DNA from: Ferriphaselus sp. R-1
GTDB taxonomy: Bacteria; Pseudomonadota; Gammaproteobacteria; Burkholderiales; Gallionellaceae
Direction of reading: 5' to 3'
DNA: 64,000 bases
Assembly (NCBI RefSeq): GCF_000746095.1
Contig: NZ_JQKP01000002.1
Location: forward strand, 124,001 to 188,000
Shown: one piece after another, positions 28,673 to 40,247 of the stretch
How the letters are laid out: every line of letters begins with the position of its first letter
Numbering within the stretch: position 1 is the stretch's first letter
Notes under the pieces: model-generated
Seen by the model: only the letters and a program-made list of their open reading frames with translations
What the model was told of the DNA's origin: nothing
Databases searched by the model: none
Position numbers and translations under genes: made by a program

Positions 28673-29011
28673 ATGCGTCACTTGATTCCTCTGCTGTTGG
28701 CCCTCGGGATGAGCGCCACCGCCCTCGCTGCCGAGCCACGCTCTGCCGATCTGCAGGCGGCGCCACCACCCCCCGCGTTCAATCCGGACGAGCAGTCGCC
28801 GGACGCGGAGCCGGAAGTCACCATCAAAAAGGAAGAGAACCAGACCGTCGAGGAATACCGCTCCGGTGGCCGACTTTACATGATCAAGATCACCCCCAAG
28901 CACGGCAAACCCTATTATCTGGTGGATGATCGTGGTGACGGCAAGTTCGCCCGCCAGGAATCCCTGGATTCCGGGCTGCGCGTGCCGACCTGGACGATAC
29001 ACCGCTTCTAG
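28673..29011 (+). CDS. DUF2782 family periplasmic protein
   Basis: A 112-residue protein with a clear signal peptide (MRHLIPLLLALGMSATALAAEP). A Pro/Ala-rich linker (APPPPAFNPDEQSPDAEPEV) precedes the conserved domain, which contains VEEYRSGGRLYMIKITPKHG and YYLVDDRGDGKF and ends VPTWTIHRF. This is typical of the DUF2782 proteins found next to thrB and polA in Betaproteobacteria; no function is established. The frame is open far upstream but overlaps the LOG gene; the ATG at 28673 gives the signal peptide. The next gene starts two bases after its stop. Confidence 0.88.
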   Translation: MRHLIPLLLALGMSATALAAEPRSADLQAAPPPPAFNPDEQSPDAEPEVTIKKEENQTVEEYRSGGRLYMIKITPKHGKPYYLVDDRGDGKFARQESLDSGLRVPTWTIHRF

Positions 29012-29013
29012 CC

Positions 29014-29961
29014 ATGTCCGTTTTCACCCGCGTCACCGAGGCGGAACTCACCGTCTGGCTGAAGGATTATTCTCTGGGGCAACTGCTGGAATTGCAGGGC
29101 ATTGCCTCGGGTATCGAGAACACCAACTACTTCGTCACCACCAGCAACGGTCGCTTCGTGCTCACCCTGTTCGAGAAGCTGACCGCGCGTGAGCTGCCTT
29201 ACTACCTGAACCTGATGGCGCATCTGGCACGGCACGGCATCCCTTGCCCGGCTCCCGTAGCCGATCGCCGCGAACGCTTTCTGGGTGAGCTCAACGGCAA
29301 GCCTGCCAGCATCGTCAGTCGCCTGTCGGGGAAATCGCTGACTCACCCCGCTGCCGAGCAGTGTGCCGCGATAGGCGCGATGCTGGCGGAGATGCATCTG
29401 GCCGGGCAGAGTTTCCCATCCCAGCTCCCCAACCCGCGCGGCCCCGACTGGCGTGCGGAGGCTGCACGCCAAGTGCGCGGCTTCCTGTCAGCAGAAGATG
29501 CGGCGCTACTCGACGGCGAGATCGACTTCCACCGTGCGCACCCATTGGACGGATTGCCGCAGGGCGTGATCCACGCCGACCTGTTCCGCGACAACGTGCT
29601 GTTCGATGGCCCCCGTGTCGGCGGCCTTATCGACTTCTATTTCGCCTGCAACGACACCCTGCTGTATGACATCGCGATCACGACGAACGACTGGTGCATG
29701 GGGCCGGACGGATCACTGGACCCGGTTCGCGCACGCGCGCTGCTGTCGTCCTACAGCGCCATCCGGCCATTCTCGGCAGACGAAGCCAGGCTTTGGCCGA
29801 TCGCGCTGAGAGTAGCCGCGCTGCGCTTCTGGATCTCAAGACTGTTCGACCTGCACCTGCCGCGCCCGGGTGAAATGATCCACGCGCACGATCCGGAGCA
29901 GTTCAAACGCATTCTGCAAAATCACATCGCCAGCGCTGACAACGCCATCTGGCTGGAGTAA
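29014..29961 (+). CDS. thrB: Homoserine kinase (aminoglycoside phosphotransferase fold)
   Basis: A 315-residue kinase converting homoserine to O-phosphohomoserine in threonine synthesis. It belongs to the APH-like homoserine kinase type of Proteobacteria, not the GHMP type of E. coli ThrB. Evidence: N-terminal IASGIENTNYFV, the catalytic loop VIHADLFRDNVLF (Asp about 190), LIDFYFACNDTLLYDIAI with the metal-binding Asp, and the end YLDLHLPRPGEMIHAHDP-like region (FDLHLPRPG) before FKRIL. It lies two bases after the DUF2782 gene and seven before the next membrane protein gene, implying one transcript. Confidence 0.95.
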   Translation: MSVFTRVTEAELTVWLKDYSLGQLLELQGIASGIENTNYFVTTSNGRFVLTLFEKLTARELPYYLNLMAHLARHGIPCPAPVADRRERFLGELNGKPASIVSRLSGKSLTHPAAEQCAAIGAMLAEMHLAGQSFPSQLPNPRGPDWRAEAARQVRGFLSAEDAALLDGEIDFHRAHPLDGLPQGVIHADLFRDNVLFDGPRVGGLIDFYFACNDTLLYDIAITTNDWCMGPDGSLDPVRARALLSSYSAIRPFSADEARLWPIALRVAALRFWISRLFDLHLPRPGEMIHAHDPEQFKRILQNHIASADNAIWLE

Positions 29962-29968
29962 ACGACCC

Positions 29969-30691
29969 ATGGAAGCACGCAAAGTAACCGCCCTGCACGG
30001 CTGGCAATGGATACGCCAAGGCTGGACCCTGTTCCAGAAAAGCCCGGTGCTGTGGGTGGTGTTGGTAGTGATCGGCCTGACCGGATTGATCGCCCTGTCC
30101 GCCGTGCCCACGGTGGGCGAACCTTTGGCGACATTACTGTTCCCCGCCCTGCTGGCGGGCTACATGCAGGGCTGCCGGGCACTTGACCGGGGCGAGGAAC
30201 TGGAGCTAGCGCACTTGTTCGCCGGCTTCCGCCATCACAGCCAGCAGCTGGTCACTCTGGGCGGGATCAACTATGTGGGCCAGTTGCTGATCTTCGGGGT
30301 GATGACACTGGCTGGCGGCGCGACCTTGGTCGGCCTGTTCATGAGCGGTAAGCCCATCGACGACCCAGCGTTGGTCGCACAGGCTGTGGCCGGCGCAGGA
30401 TTCGCGATCCTGCTCGGCTTCACGCTGTTCACCGCCTTGCTGATGGCGGGCCAGTTCGCCCCCATGCTGGTCACCTTCGACCAAGCGGCTGCGATACCCG
30501 CACTCAAGGCCAGCTTGAAGGCCTGTCTGGACAACATCGTGCCGATGTCGGTCTACTGCCTGATGCTGTTGCCCTTCGCTCTGGCCGCCTCACTGCCCGC
30601 GATGCTGGGCTGGCTAGTGCTGCTCCCTGTGCTGTTCACTTCGCTGTACGCCGCCTACCGCGACCTGTTCGCATCGAGCCAGAACCCGTAA
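29969..30691 (+). CDS. BPSS1780-family membrane protein
   Basis: A 240-residue integral membrane protein. It begins with the family start KVTALHGWQWIRQGWTLFQKSP, then has about six membrane helices, including WVVLVVIGLTGLIALSA, LLIFGVMTLAGGATLVGLF, ILLGFTLFTALLMAGQFAPML and MLLPFALAASLPAMLGWL. The conserved element AALLMAGQFAPMLV..D and the segment PALKASLKACLDN are typical for this group. The function is not known. It is the last gene before a strong bidirectional terminator and follows thrB by seven bases. Confidence 0.85.
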   Translation: MEARKVTALHGWQWIRQGWTLFQKSPVLWVVLVVIGLTGLIALSAVPTVGEPLATLLFPALLAGYMQGCRALDRGEELELAHLFAGFRHHSQQLVTLGGINYVGQLLIFGVMTLAGGATLVGLFMSGKPIDDPALVAQAVAGAGFAILLGFTLFTALLMAGQFAPMLVTFDQAAAIPALKASLKACLDNIVPMSVYCLMLLPFALAASLPAMLGWLVLLPVLFTSLYAAYRDLFASSQNP

Positions 30692-30716
30692 CCGATCTCT
30701 GCCCCACCCAAACCAC

Positions 30717-30753
30717 GAGGCCGCCCCGATTTCGGAGGCGGCCTCGTCGTTTA
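30717..30753. terminator. Bidirectional terminator between the thrB group and manC
   Basis: Perfect nine-base arms GAGGCCGCC (30717-30725) and GGCGGCCTC (30737-30745) with an 11-base loop, followed on the plus strand by GTCGTTT. The structure lies between convergent genes and can serve both, although the T-run is short. Confidence 0.7.
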
Positions 30754-30766
30754 CTGAGCGTCGGAC

Positions 30767-32182
30767 TCAGGCGCGCTGATACACGTCTTCGAAGCGGACG
30801 ATGTCATCCTCGCCCAAGTAAGCGCCAGTCTGCACCTCGATCAGGTACAGTGGGGTCTCGCCGATGTTCTCCAGTCGGTGCTTGATGCCGACCGGGATAT
30901 AGATCGACTCGTTGGCATGCAGCAAGCGGTTAGCCCGACCCACGGTGACCTTGGCATTGCCCGCCACCACGATCCAGTGCTCGGAACGATAGTGGTGCAG
31001 TTGCAAGGACAGCTTCTGCCCGGGATTGACCACGATGCGCTTCACCTGGTAATTCTTGCCCAGATCGATGCCCTCGTAATAGCCCCAGGGCCGATAAACG
31101 CGGCGATGGACCAGATGCTCGGAGCGCTCGGCCTGCTTCAGATATTCGACCGCCTGCTTGACGTTCTGCGAGAAATCCTTGTGCGCCACCAACACCGCAT
31201 CCGGCGTCTCGACGATCACCATATCTTCCAGACCGATGGCAGTGACCATGCGGCTCTCGGCGCGGATGTAAGTGTTCTTGGTCTGCGGAGCGAAGATGTC
31301 GCCGCGCAGCACATTGCCGTCGGCATCGCCGGGAATGGCTTCCGCCAGAGCATCCCACGAGCCTACATCGTCCCAGCCGATATCGGCGGTGACCATCGCA
31401 GCAGAGCGGGTGCGCTCCATCACGGCATAATCGATCGAGTCCGAGGGCGAAGCAGCGAACGCGGCCTCATCGACCCGGCTGAAATCCAGATCGTGCTTGC
31501 CACCCCGCCAGGCAGCCTGGGCGGCGGCGTACATCTCGGGGGCGAACTGCTGCAGCTCTTGCAGATAGACTGCAGCCTTGAACACGAACATGCCGCTGTT
31601 CCAGAAGAACTGGCCGGAATCCAGAAAACGCTGCGCCGTATCAGCATCCGGTTTTTCCACGAAACGAGCCACGGCATAACTGTCGCCGGACTGACCCAGC
31701 GCCTGGCCGCGCTCGATATAACCGAAGCCGGTGGACGGGCTGTCCGGAGTGATCCCGAACGTAACCAGCTTGTCCTGCTGCGCCAACTCCACCGCATGAC
31801 CGATCGCGGCATGGAAAGCCGCACCGTTCTGGATCAAATGATCGGCAGGCAGAACCAGCAACATGGCATCCTGACTCTGCTCCAGCGCGGCCAGCGCGGC
31901 CAGCGCCACTGCGGGAGCCGTATTGCGGCTGACCGGCTCCAGCACCAAGGAGAGGGGCTGAATGTCGATCTCGCGCAACTGCTCGGCGGCGAGAAAACGG
32001 TGATCGGCGTTACACACCACTAAAGGAGGAGCCAACTCAGGCACCCCGTTGAGGCGCAACAAAGTCTCCTGAAAGAGCGTCTTATCCGTGACCAACGGCA
32101 GGAACTGTTTGGGAAGTGCCGCACGAGACAAGGGCCACAAGCGGGTGCCCGATCCTCCGGACAGAATTACTGGATATATCAT
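30767..32182 (-). CDS. manC: Mannose-1-phosphate guanylyltransferase / mannose-6-phosphate isomerase
   Basis: A 471-residue bifunctional enzyme (also named AlgA, WbpW, XanB or CpsB) making GDP-mannose and interconverting fructose 6-phosphate and mannose 6-phosphate. The N-terminal nucleotidyltransferase starts with VILSGGSGTRLWPLSR and has VLPADHLI and FVEKPDADTA. The C-terminal cupin isomerase shows YRPWGYYEGID, PGQKLSLQLHHYRSEHWIVV and ending around GIKHRLENIG. GDP-mannose feeds surface polysaccharides, so it may serve the cluster at 53-64 kb although 20 kb away. No good ribosome-binding site is visible; a 190-base spacer of lower GC upstream probably has the promoter. Confidence 0.95.
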   Translation of the reverse strand: MIYPVILSGGSGTRLWPLSRAALPKQFLPLVTDKTLFQETLLRLNGVPELAPPLVVCNADHRFLAAEQLREIDIQPLSLVLEPVSRNTAPAVALAALAALEQSQDAMLLVLPADHLIQNGAAFHAAIGHAVELAQQDKLVTFGITPDSPSTGFGYIERGQALGQSGDSYAVARFVEKPDADTAQRFLDSGQFFWNSGMFVFKAAVYLQELQQFAPEMYAAAQAAWRGGKHDLDFSRVDEAAFAASPSDSIDYAVMERTRSAAMVTADIGWDDVGSWDALAEAIPGDADGNVLRGDIFAPQTKNTYIRAESRMVTAIGLEDMVIVETPDAVLVAHKDFSQNVKQAVEYLKQAERSEHLVHRRVYRPWGYYEGIDLGKNYQVKRIVVNPGQKLSLQLHHYRSEHWIVVAGNAKVTVGRANRLLHANESIYIPVGIKHRLENIGETPLYLIEVQTGAYLGEDDIVRFEDVYQRA

Positions 32183-32372
32183 CTATATTTGCAACCTTAA
32201 ATTGGAATAACAACAAACCGGACTTTATCTATGTGTTTTACGTCCACAACTCCCGCCCCTGGGCAGACTCCAACTCAAACTCGCCTCCACGGAGTGATTG
32301 TAATACTTCGCATGCTCCCATATAAGCAAAATGTAGTATTTTTCTTACAAATTGTGTCGCAGCGACATCCGC

Positions 32373-34571
32373 TTACACAGCGGTAAGCTTGGCATACTCC
32401 AACGCCAACCATTTGCTGCCGGCGTGCTTGAAGTTGACCTGAACTCTCCCGTCTGAGCCATTTCCCTCCAGACCGGTGATGGTGCCTTCACCAAATTTCT
32501 GATGGAACACGCGCTGGCCGGTACGCCAGCCCATATTGACCGAGGCCGGGCGTGGCGCAGCAGGCAGCGATGAAGGCATGGACACGCTGAACGCGGATGG
32601 CGTGCGCTGGGTAAGTCGCGGCGACAGCCATTGCAGCAGCTCATCCGGCAATTCGCGCAGAAAACTGGACATCATGTTGTAGTTCACCTGCCCGTGCAGC
32701 ATCCGGCTCTGCGCGAAGGTGAGATACAAACGGCGACGCGCGCGGGTCAGCGCCACATACATCAGGCGGCGCTCTTCATCCAGCCCGCCGTCCTCGTTCT
32801 GGCTGTTCTGGTGCGGGAACAGGCCCTCTTCCAGCCCGGTGATGAACACGCTGTGGAACTCCAAGCCCTTGGCGGCGTGGACGGTCATCAGGTGCAGCGC
32901 GTCGCTGCCGGCGTCGGCCTGATGCTCGCCAGCCTCCAGCGTGGCGTGGGTAAGGAAGGCGACCAGGCTGTCGTCCTCGTTCTCATGCACGAACAAAGTC
33001 GCGGCGTTGAGCAACTCGTTCAGGTTGTCGATGCGCTCTTGCGCCTCGTGCTTCTTCGCGCCGGTCTCGTTCTGGTAGTTGGCCATCAGGCCGCTGTGCG
33101 TCAGCACGTGATCGACGATCTCGGGGAGCGAGAGGGTGGAGCCGGAGGCTCCGGGTACCCCTCGGCCTACCCCTTGCGGGTGGAGTGGCAGGTTCGCGGT
33201 GGCGCTGCGCATGGCCTCGATCAACCCGACGAAGCCGGTGACCTTGCCGCCCATGCGTGCCGCCGCGTCATACAGCGTGGTGTTGTATTGCCTGGCCGCT
33301 TCTTGCAACTGCTCGATGCTGCGCGCGCCAATGCCGCGCGTGGGGAAGTTGATGACGCGCAGCAGCGAGTTGTCGTCGTCCGGATTCACCAGCAGGCGCA
33401 GATAGGCCAGCGCGTGCTTGATCTCCTGCCGCTCGAAGAAGCGCTGGCCGCCGTAGACGCGGTAGCTCACGCCCGCCGCCACCAACGCATGCTCCAGCGC
33501 GCGCGACTGAGCGTTGGAGCGATACAGCACCGCCATCTCGGACAGCGCCACGCCCTCGCGGTGCAGGTGACGCACCTCGTCGGCGATGAAACGCGCCTCG
33601 TCCATGTCAGTGGGAGCCTCGTACACGCGCAGCGGCTCGCCCTTGTGTTCCGCCGTCCATAGCTCTTTGCCGAGGCGGTTGCGGTTGCGGCTGATGAGCG
33701 CGTTGGCAGCATCGAGGATGTTGCCGTGCGAGCGGTAGTTCTGCTCCAGCTTGATGACGCTCTCGACATGAAAGTCGCGCAGCAACTCCTGCATGTTGCC
33801 CACATTCGCGCCCCGGAAGGCATAGATCGACTGGTCGTCATCCCCAACAGCGAACAAGGCATTCTCCTGTCCCGCCAACAATTTGAGCCAGCGATACTGC
33901 AACGGGTTGGTATCCTGGAACTCGTCCACCAGAATGTGTTTGAAGCGCGCCTGATAATGCTCGCGCAGTAACTGGTTGCGCGACAGCAACTCGTAGCAGC
34001 GCAGCAGCAGCTCGGAGAAATCCACCACGCCTTCGCGCTGGCATTGCTCGTCGTAGGCGGCGTACACCTCCACCTTGCGCCGCGAGTACGGATCGTAAGC
34101 CTCCACTTCATGGGCGCGCAGACCTTGCTCCTTGTTGCGGCTGATGAAGTTCTGCAACTCGCGCGGCGGATATTTCTCGTCGTCCACGTTGAGCGCCTTC
34201 ATCACCCGCTTGATGGCGGCTTGCTGGTCGGATGAGTCCAAGATCTGAAAGGTCTGTGGCAGGTTCGCTTCGCGGTAATGCGCCCGCAACATACGGTTGC
34301 ACAGGCCGTGGAACGTGCCTATCCACATGCTGCGCGTGTTGATCGGGAGCATCGCCGACAAGCGCGTCTGCATCTCTTTCGAGGCTTTGTTGGTAAAGGT
34401 CACTGCCAACACGCCGCTGGGCGACACCAGCCCGTTACTGATGAGATAGGCGATGCGCGTGGTCAGCACGCGCGTCTTGCCGCTGCCCGCCCCCGCCAGA
34501 ATCAAGGCAGAGCGCGCGGGCAACTCGACTGCAGCGCGTTGTTCGGGATTGAGGCCGGAAAGCAAATCCAT
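32373..34571 (-). CDS. uvrD: DNA helicase II (UvrD), with an in-frame repeat insertion
   Basis: A 732-residue superfamily 1 helicase of nucleotide excision and mismatch repair. It begins MDLLSGLNPEQRAAV and has motif I GAGSGKT, QFLDE-type motif II (VDEFQDTN), VGDDDQSIYAFRGA (motif III), LEQNYRSHGNIL (motif IV), VHAAKGLEFHSVFI (motif V) and YVALTRARRRLYL (motif VI). A C-terminal Tudor-like end (VFHQKFGEGTITGLEG..VNF) is present. Around residues 461-482 an extra stretch reading PLHPQGVGRGVPGASGST is encoded by palindromic DNA and has no counterpart in usual UvrD proteins, where the flanking helices join directly. The frame is intact, so the protein is probably functional. Confidence 0.95.
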   Translation of the reverse strand: MDLLSGLNPEQRAAVELPARSALILAGAGSGKTRVLTTRIAYLISNGLVSPSGVLAVTFTNKASKEMQTRLSAMLPINTRSMWIGTFHGLCNRMLRAHYREANLPQTFQILDSSDQQAAIKRVMKALNVDDEKYPPRELQNFISRNKEQGLRAHEVEAYDPYSRRKVEVYAAYDEQCQREGVVDFSELLLRCYELLSRNQLLREHYQARFKHILVDEFQDTNPLQYRWLKLLAGQENALFAVGDDDQSIYAFRGANVGNMQELLRDFHVESVIKLEQNYRSHGNILDAANALISRNRNRLGKELWTAEHKGEPLRVYEAPTDMDEARFIADEVRHLHREGVALSEMAVLYRSNAQSRALEHALVAAGVSYRVYGGQRFFERQEIKHALAYLRLLVNPDDDNSLLRVINFPTRGIGARSIEQLQEAARQYNTTLYDAAARMGGKVTGFVGLIEAMRSATANLPLHPQGVGRGVPGASGSTLSLPEIVDHVLTHSGLMANYQNETGAKKHEAQERIDNLNELLNAATLFVHENEDDSLVAFLTHATLEAGEHQADAGSDALHLMTVHAAKGLEFHSVFITGLEEGLFPHQNSQNEDGGLDEERRLMYVALTRARRRLYLTFAQSRMLHGQVNYNMMSSFLRELPDELLQWLSPRLTQRTPSAFSVSMPSSLPAAPRPASVNMGWRTGQRVFHQKFGEGTITGLEGNGSDGRVQVNFKHAGSKWLALEYAKLTAV
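33122..33188. repeat. Palindromic REP-like insertion inside uvrD
   Basis: Within uvrD, about 67 bases carry GGAGCC-GGA-GGCTCC (33138-33152), the palindrome GGGTACCC (33153-33160) and TACCCCTTGCGGGTGG. The segment is read in frame as a Gly/Pro-rich loop. It resembles dispersed palindromic units of GC-rich Betaproteobacteria; only one copy of this exact type is in the window, so the boundaries are approximate. Confidence 0.6.
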
Positions 34572-34589
34572 TTTTAACCTAACAAATGA

Positions 34590-34619
34590 AATGGGGAATC
34601 AGAAACCTGATTCCCCATT
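34590..34619 (-). terminator. Terminator of the phosphoribulokinase gene
   Basis: Perfect 13-base arms AATGGGGAATCAG (34590-34602) and CTGATTCCCCATT (34607-34619) with a four-base loop. On the minus strand the stem is followed by TCATTTGTT. It lies 19 bases after the kinase stop codon and before uvrD, so the two genes are probably separate transcripts. Confidence 0.8.
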
Positions 34620-34637
34620 CTCGTGAGACGACAGCGA

Positions 34638-35525
34638 TTACTTCTTCTTGTTCTCGATCAGGTCATGGATGATCGGGCCAAGCACCAGTTCCAGAGCGAA
34701 GTTCATCTTGCCGCCGGGCACCACCAGAGTGTTGGGACGCGACATGAACGAATCGTGGATCATGGTCAGCATGTACGGGAAGTCCACACCGGTAGGATCG
34801 CTGAAGTGCACCACCACAAAGCTCTCGTCCGGTGTCGGGATATCACGGGCGATGAACGGGTTGGAGGTGTCCACGGTCGATACGCGCTGGAAGTTCACGC
34901 GGGTACGCGAGAACTGCGGCGTGATGTGGTTGATGTAGTCCGGCATGCGGCGCAGGATGGTGTCCACGGTCGCCTCGGCGGAATAGCCACGTTCGGCCTT
35001 GTCACGGGCGATCTTCTGGATCCACTCCAGATTGACGATAGGCACCACACCCACACCCAGATCGACATAGCGCGAAGCATCGATGTCGCCATGCTTGACC
35101 AGGCCGTGCAGACCTTCGTAGAACAGGATGTCGGAGCCTTCGCCCACGGTTTCCCACGGTGTGAACTGGCCTGGGCCGAGGTTGGTGCCGAAACGTGCGT
35201 TCAGATCCTTGGCTTCTGCATCGCTGTGGATGTAGTAGCGACGGTCACACTTGCCGGTCTCGCCGTAGCTCTTGAACGTCTGTTCGATCTTGTCGAAGTG
35301 GTTGGCTTCGGGACCGAAGTGGCTGAAGGAATTGTTGCCCGCCTTGGCGGCCTCGGCGGAAGCAGCGCGAAACGCCATGCGGTCCAGACTGTGCAGGCTG
35401 TCGCCCTCAACGACGGCGGCCTCGATCTTTTCGCGGCGGAAGATATTCTCAAAAGCGCGCTTGACTGTAGTCGTACCTGCGCCGGAAGAACCAGTTACAG
35501 CGATCACGGGATGCTTGCGGGACAT
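34638..35525 (-). CDS. prk: Phosphoribulokinase
   Basis: A 295-residue Calvin cycle enzyme that phosphorylates ribulose 5-phosphate to the RuBisCO substrate ribulose 1,5-bisphosphate. It is of the proteobacterial octameric class: ATP loop PVIAVTGSSGAGTTTVKRAFE (Thr-Thr instead of Lys-Thr is typical), VVEGDSLHSLDR, the segment FGPEANHFDKIEQTFKSYGETG, DILFYEGLHGLV and the Arg-rich TVDTILRRMPDYINHI. It ends LVLGPIIHDLIENKKK. An AGGAGA site lies just upstream of the ATG. It is not inside the RuBisCO operon 8 kb away, but both pathways are needed together. It has its own terminator and probably its own promoter facing leuS. Confidence 0.97.
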   Translation of the reverse strand: MSRKHPVIAVTGSSGAGTTTVKRAFENIFRREKIEAAVVEGDSLHSLDRMAFRAASAEAAKAGNNSFSHFGPEANHFDKIEQTFKSYGETGKCDRRYYIHSDAEAKDLNARFGTNLGPGQFTPWETVGEGSDILFYEGLHGLVKHGDIDASRYVDLGVGVVPIVNLEWIQKIARDKAERGYSAEATVDTILRRMPDYINHITPQFSRTRVNFQRVSTVDTSNPFIARDIPTPDESFVVVHFSDPTGVDFPYMLTMIHDSFMSRPNTLVVPGGKMNFALELVLGPIIHDLIENKKK

Positions 35526-35545
35526 GTGTCTCTCCTGAAGTGTAA

Positions 35546-38407
<2,862 letters not shown>

Positions 38408-38408
38408 G

Positions 38409-38903
38409 ATGAGCCTGCGCTGGTGGTTACCTCTGTTCGCCCTGCTGCTCACCGCCTGCGGCTTCCATCTGCGCGGACAAGCCAAGCTGCCGTTCACCTC
38501 GCTCTACTTGCAGGTAGCGAATGAATATTCGCCACTGGCGCAAGAGTTGCGCGGCGGTCTGGAGGGTAATGGCATCGCGCTGACCCAAAAGCCGGGTGAG
38601 GCGCAAGTGGTGCTGCAGATCATCAGCGAGCTGCCCGAGAAGCGAATCCTCACCTTGGGCGGTGGCGGGCGGGTGCTGGAGTATCAGCTGTTCTACCACG
38701 TCTCGCTGCGCATGTACGACCAGCAGCAAAACGACTGGCTGCCTGCGCAAGAGATCACCCTGCACCGCGACTTCCCCTGGGATGACACCCAGGTGTTGGC
38801 CAAGCTGCAGGAAGAAGTCATGCTGAACGAGAACATGCGCAGCGACATGGTGCAGCAGATCATCCGTCGCCTGTCGTTCGCCAAACCGCCCGTGCAGGAA
38901 TGA
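38409..38903 (+). CDS. lptE: LPS-assembly lipoprotein LptE
   Basis: A 164-residue outer-membrane lipoprotein that plugs the LptD barrel and delivers lipopolysaccharide to the cell surface. The lipobox is clear (LFALLLTACGFHLRG, Cys about residue 17), and CGFHLRG is the typical start of the mature protein. Further LptE features are SLYLQVANEYSPLAQELRGGLEGNGI and the late part VLAKLQEEVMLNENMRSDMVQQIIRRL. Order leuS-lptE-holA is conserved in Proteobacteria. Its end overlaps holA by four bases. Confidence 0.95.
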   Translation: MSLRWWLPLFALLLTACGFHLRGQAKLPFTSLYLQVANEYSPLAQELRGGLEGNGIALTQKPGEAQVVLQIISELPEKRILTLGGGGRVLEYQLFYHVSLRMYDQQQNDWLPAQEITLHRDFPWDDTQVLAKLQEEVMLNENMRSDMVQQIIRRLSFAKPPVQE

Positions 38904-39904
38904 AGCTGAGCGCTGACAGTCTGCCGCGCCACCTGGCTTCGGGGCTGAAACCACTGTACGTGATCCACGGCGACGCACAGCTGCTGGCGCTGGAGGCAGC
39001 AGACAGCATCCGCGCTGCAGCACGGGCAGCGGGCTATGCGGAACGCGACGTGCTCACTGCCGACAAGGACTTCCGTTGGGCGGAACTACGCGACAGCGCG
39101 CAAAGCCTCTCTCTGTTCGCCGATCGCAAGGTGATCGACCTGCGCATCCCCAGCGGCAAGCCGGGCACCGAGGGCGGGCAAGCGCTGCAGGAACATTGCG
39201 CCCGGCTCACGCCCGATGTGCTGACCCTCATCACCTTGCCGCGACTGGATGGCTCGGGCATGAAGAGCAAGTGGTTCGCCGCGCTGGAGCAGCACGGCGT
39301 GACCATCGCCGCCGATGACATCCCGCGCAGCGCACTGCCCGCCTGGATCGCCGGTCGCTTGCAGCGCCACGGCCAATCCGCCGAGCGCGAGACGCTGGAG
39401 TTCCTGGCCGACCGCGTGGAAGGCAATCTGCTGGCGGCCTGGCAGGAGATCCAGAAGTTGGCACTGCTCTACCCGGCGGGGGCGCTGAGTTTCGACCAAG
39501 TCAAAGATGCCGTGATGGACGTGGCGCGATACGACGTGTTCAAGCTGGCCGAGGCGATGCTGTCCGGCAACGCGGCGCGTTACGCGCGCATCCTGGACGG
39601 CTTGCGCGCCGAAGGTACGGCGACGGTGCTGATCCTGTGGGCGCTGACCGAGGAGGTACGCACGCTGGTCAAGCTGCTGGGCGGTATCCAGCGCGGCGAC
39701 AATCTGGGTTATCTGATGAAGGAGGCGCGGGTGTGGGGCAATCGGCAAGAGTCCGTGGGCCAGGCCGTGCGGCGCATCCGTCTGCCACAGGCCGAGGTGG
39801 CCTTGCGCCACGCGGCACGGCTGGACAAGACCATCAAGGGCCTGCGCTCCGGTGATGTTTGGGACGAGCTGCTGCAGCTGGGTCTGCGCTTCGCCAAAAC
39901 CTGA
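38900..39904 (+). CDS. holA: DNA polymerase III delta subunit
   Basis: A 334-residue clamp-loader subunit that opens the beta clamp. Typical segments are LKPLYVIHGDAQLLALEAADSIR near the start, LFADRKVIDLRIPSGKPG, TLITLPRLDGSGMKSKWF, LADRVEGNLLAAWQEIQKL and the C-terminal collar region with RIRLPQAEVALRHAARLDKTIKGL. Length is usual for the family (about 340). Translation is coupled to lptE through ATGA. The next gene, cutA, starts 13 bases after its stop. Confidence 0.96.
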   Translation: MKLSADSLPRHLASGLKPLYVIHGDAQLLALEAADSIRAAARAAGYAERDVLTADKDFRWAELRDSAQSLSLFADRKVIDLRIPSGKPGTEGGQALQEHCARLTPDVLTLITLPRLDGSGMKSKWFAALEQHGVTIAADDIPRSALPAWIAGRLQRHGQSAERETLEFLADRVEGNLLAAWQEIQKLALLYPAGALSFDQVKDAVMDVARYDVFKLAEAMLSGNAARYARILDGLRAEGTATVLILWALTEEVRTLVKLLGGIQRGDNLGYLMKEARVWGNRQESVGQAVRRIRLPQAEVALRHAARLDKTIKGLRSGDVWDELLQLGLRFAKT

Positions 39905-39917
39905 GCGCGGAGATAGC

Positions 39918-40247
39918 GTGGAACAGATGCTGATCGTCCTGACCAATCTGCCGGACCACGCCAGCGCCGAACGCCTGGCCGCTGCGCTCATCGCCGACCG
40001 TGCCGCCGCCTGCGTCAACATCCTGGCCGAATGCCGTTCGGTCTATCGCTGGAACGGTGCCGTCGAACAGGCAAACGAGGTTCCTCTGCTCATCAAAACC
40101 ACGCCCGCCGCCTATCCGCGCGTGGAGCAGACGATACGCGAGTTGCATCCCTATGAACTTCCCGAGATCGTGGCGGTCCCTGTCGTCGCAGGCCTGCCCG
40201 CTTACCTGGCCTGGGTCGCGCAAGAAACCAACCTGACTACACCATGA
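39918..40247 (+). CDS. cutA: CutA family divalent-cation tolerance protein
   Basis: A 109-residue trimeric protein of the CutA1 family, whose fold resembles PII. It is recognised by LIVLTNLPDHASAERLAAALI, RAAACVNILAECRSVYRWNG, EVPLLIKTTPAAYPRVEQTIRELHPYELPEIVAVPV and the end YLAWVAQET. The GTG at 39918 with GGAG six bases upstream is preferred; an ATG at 39927 would drop three residues. CutA was named for copper tolerance, but the physiological role remains unclear. Its stop overlaps the dsbD start by four bases; cutA-dsbD linkage is common. Confidence 0.94.
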   Translation: MEQMLIVLTNLPDHASAERLAAALIADRAAACVNILAECRSVYRWNGAVEQANEVPLLIKTTPAAYPRVEQTIRELHPYELPEIVAVPVVAGLPAYLAWVAQETNLTTP

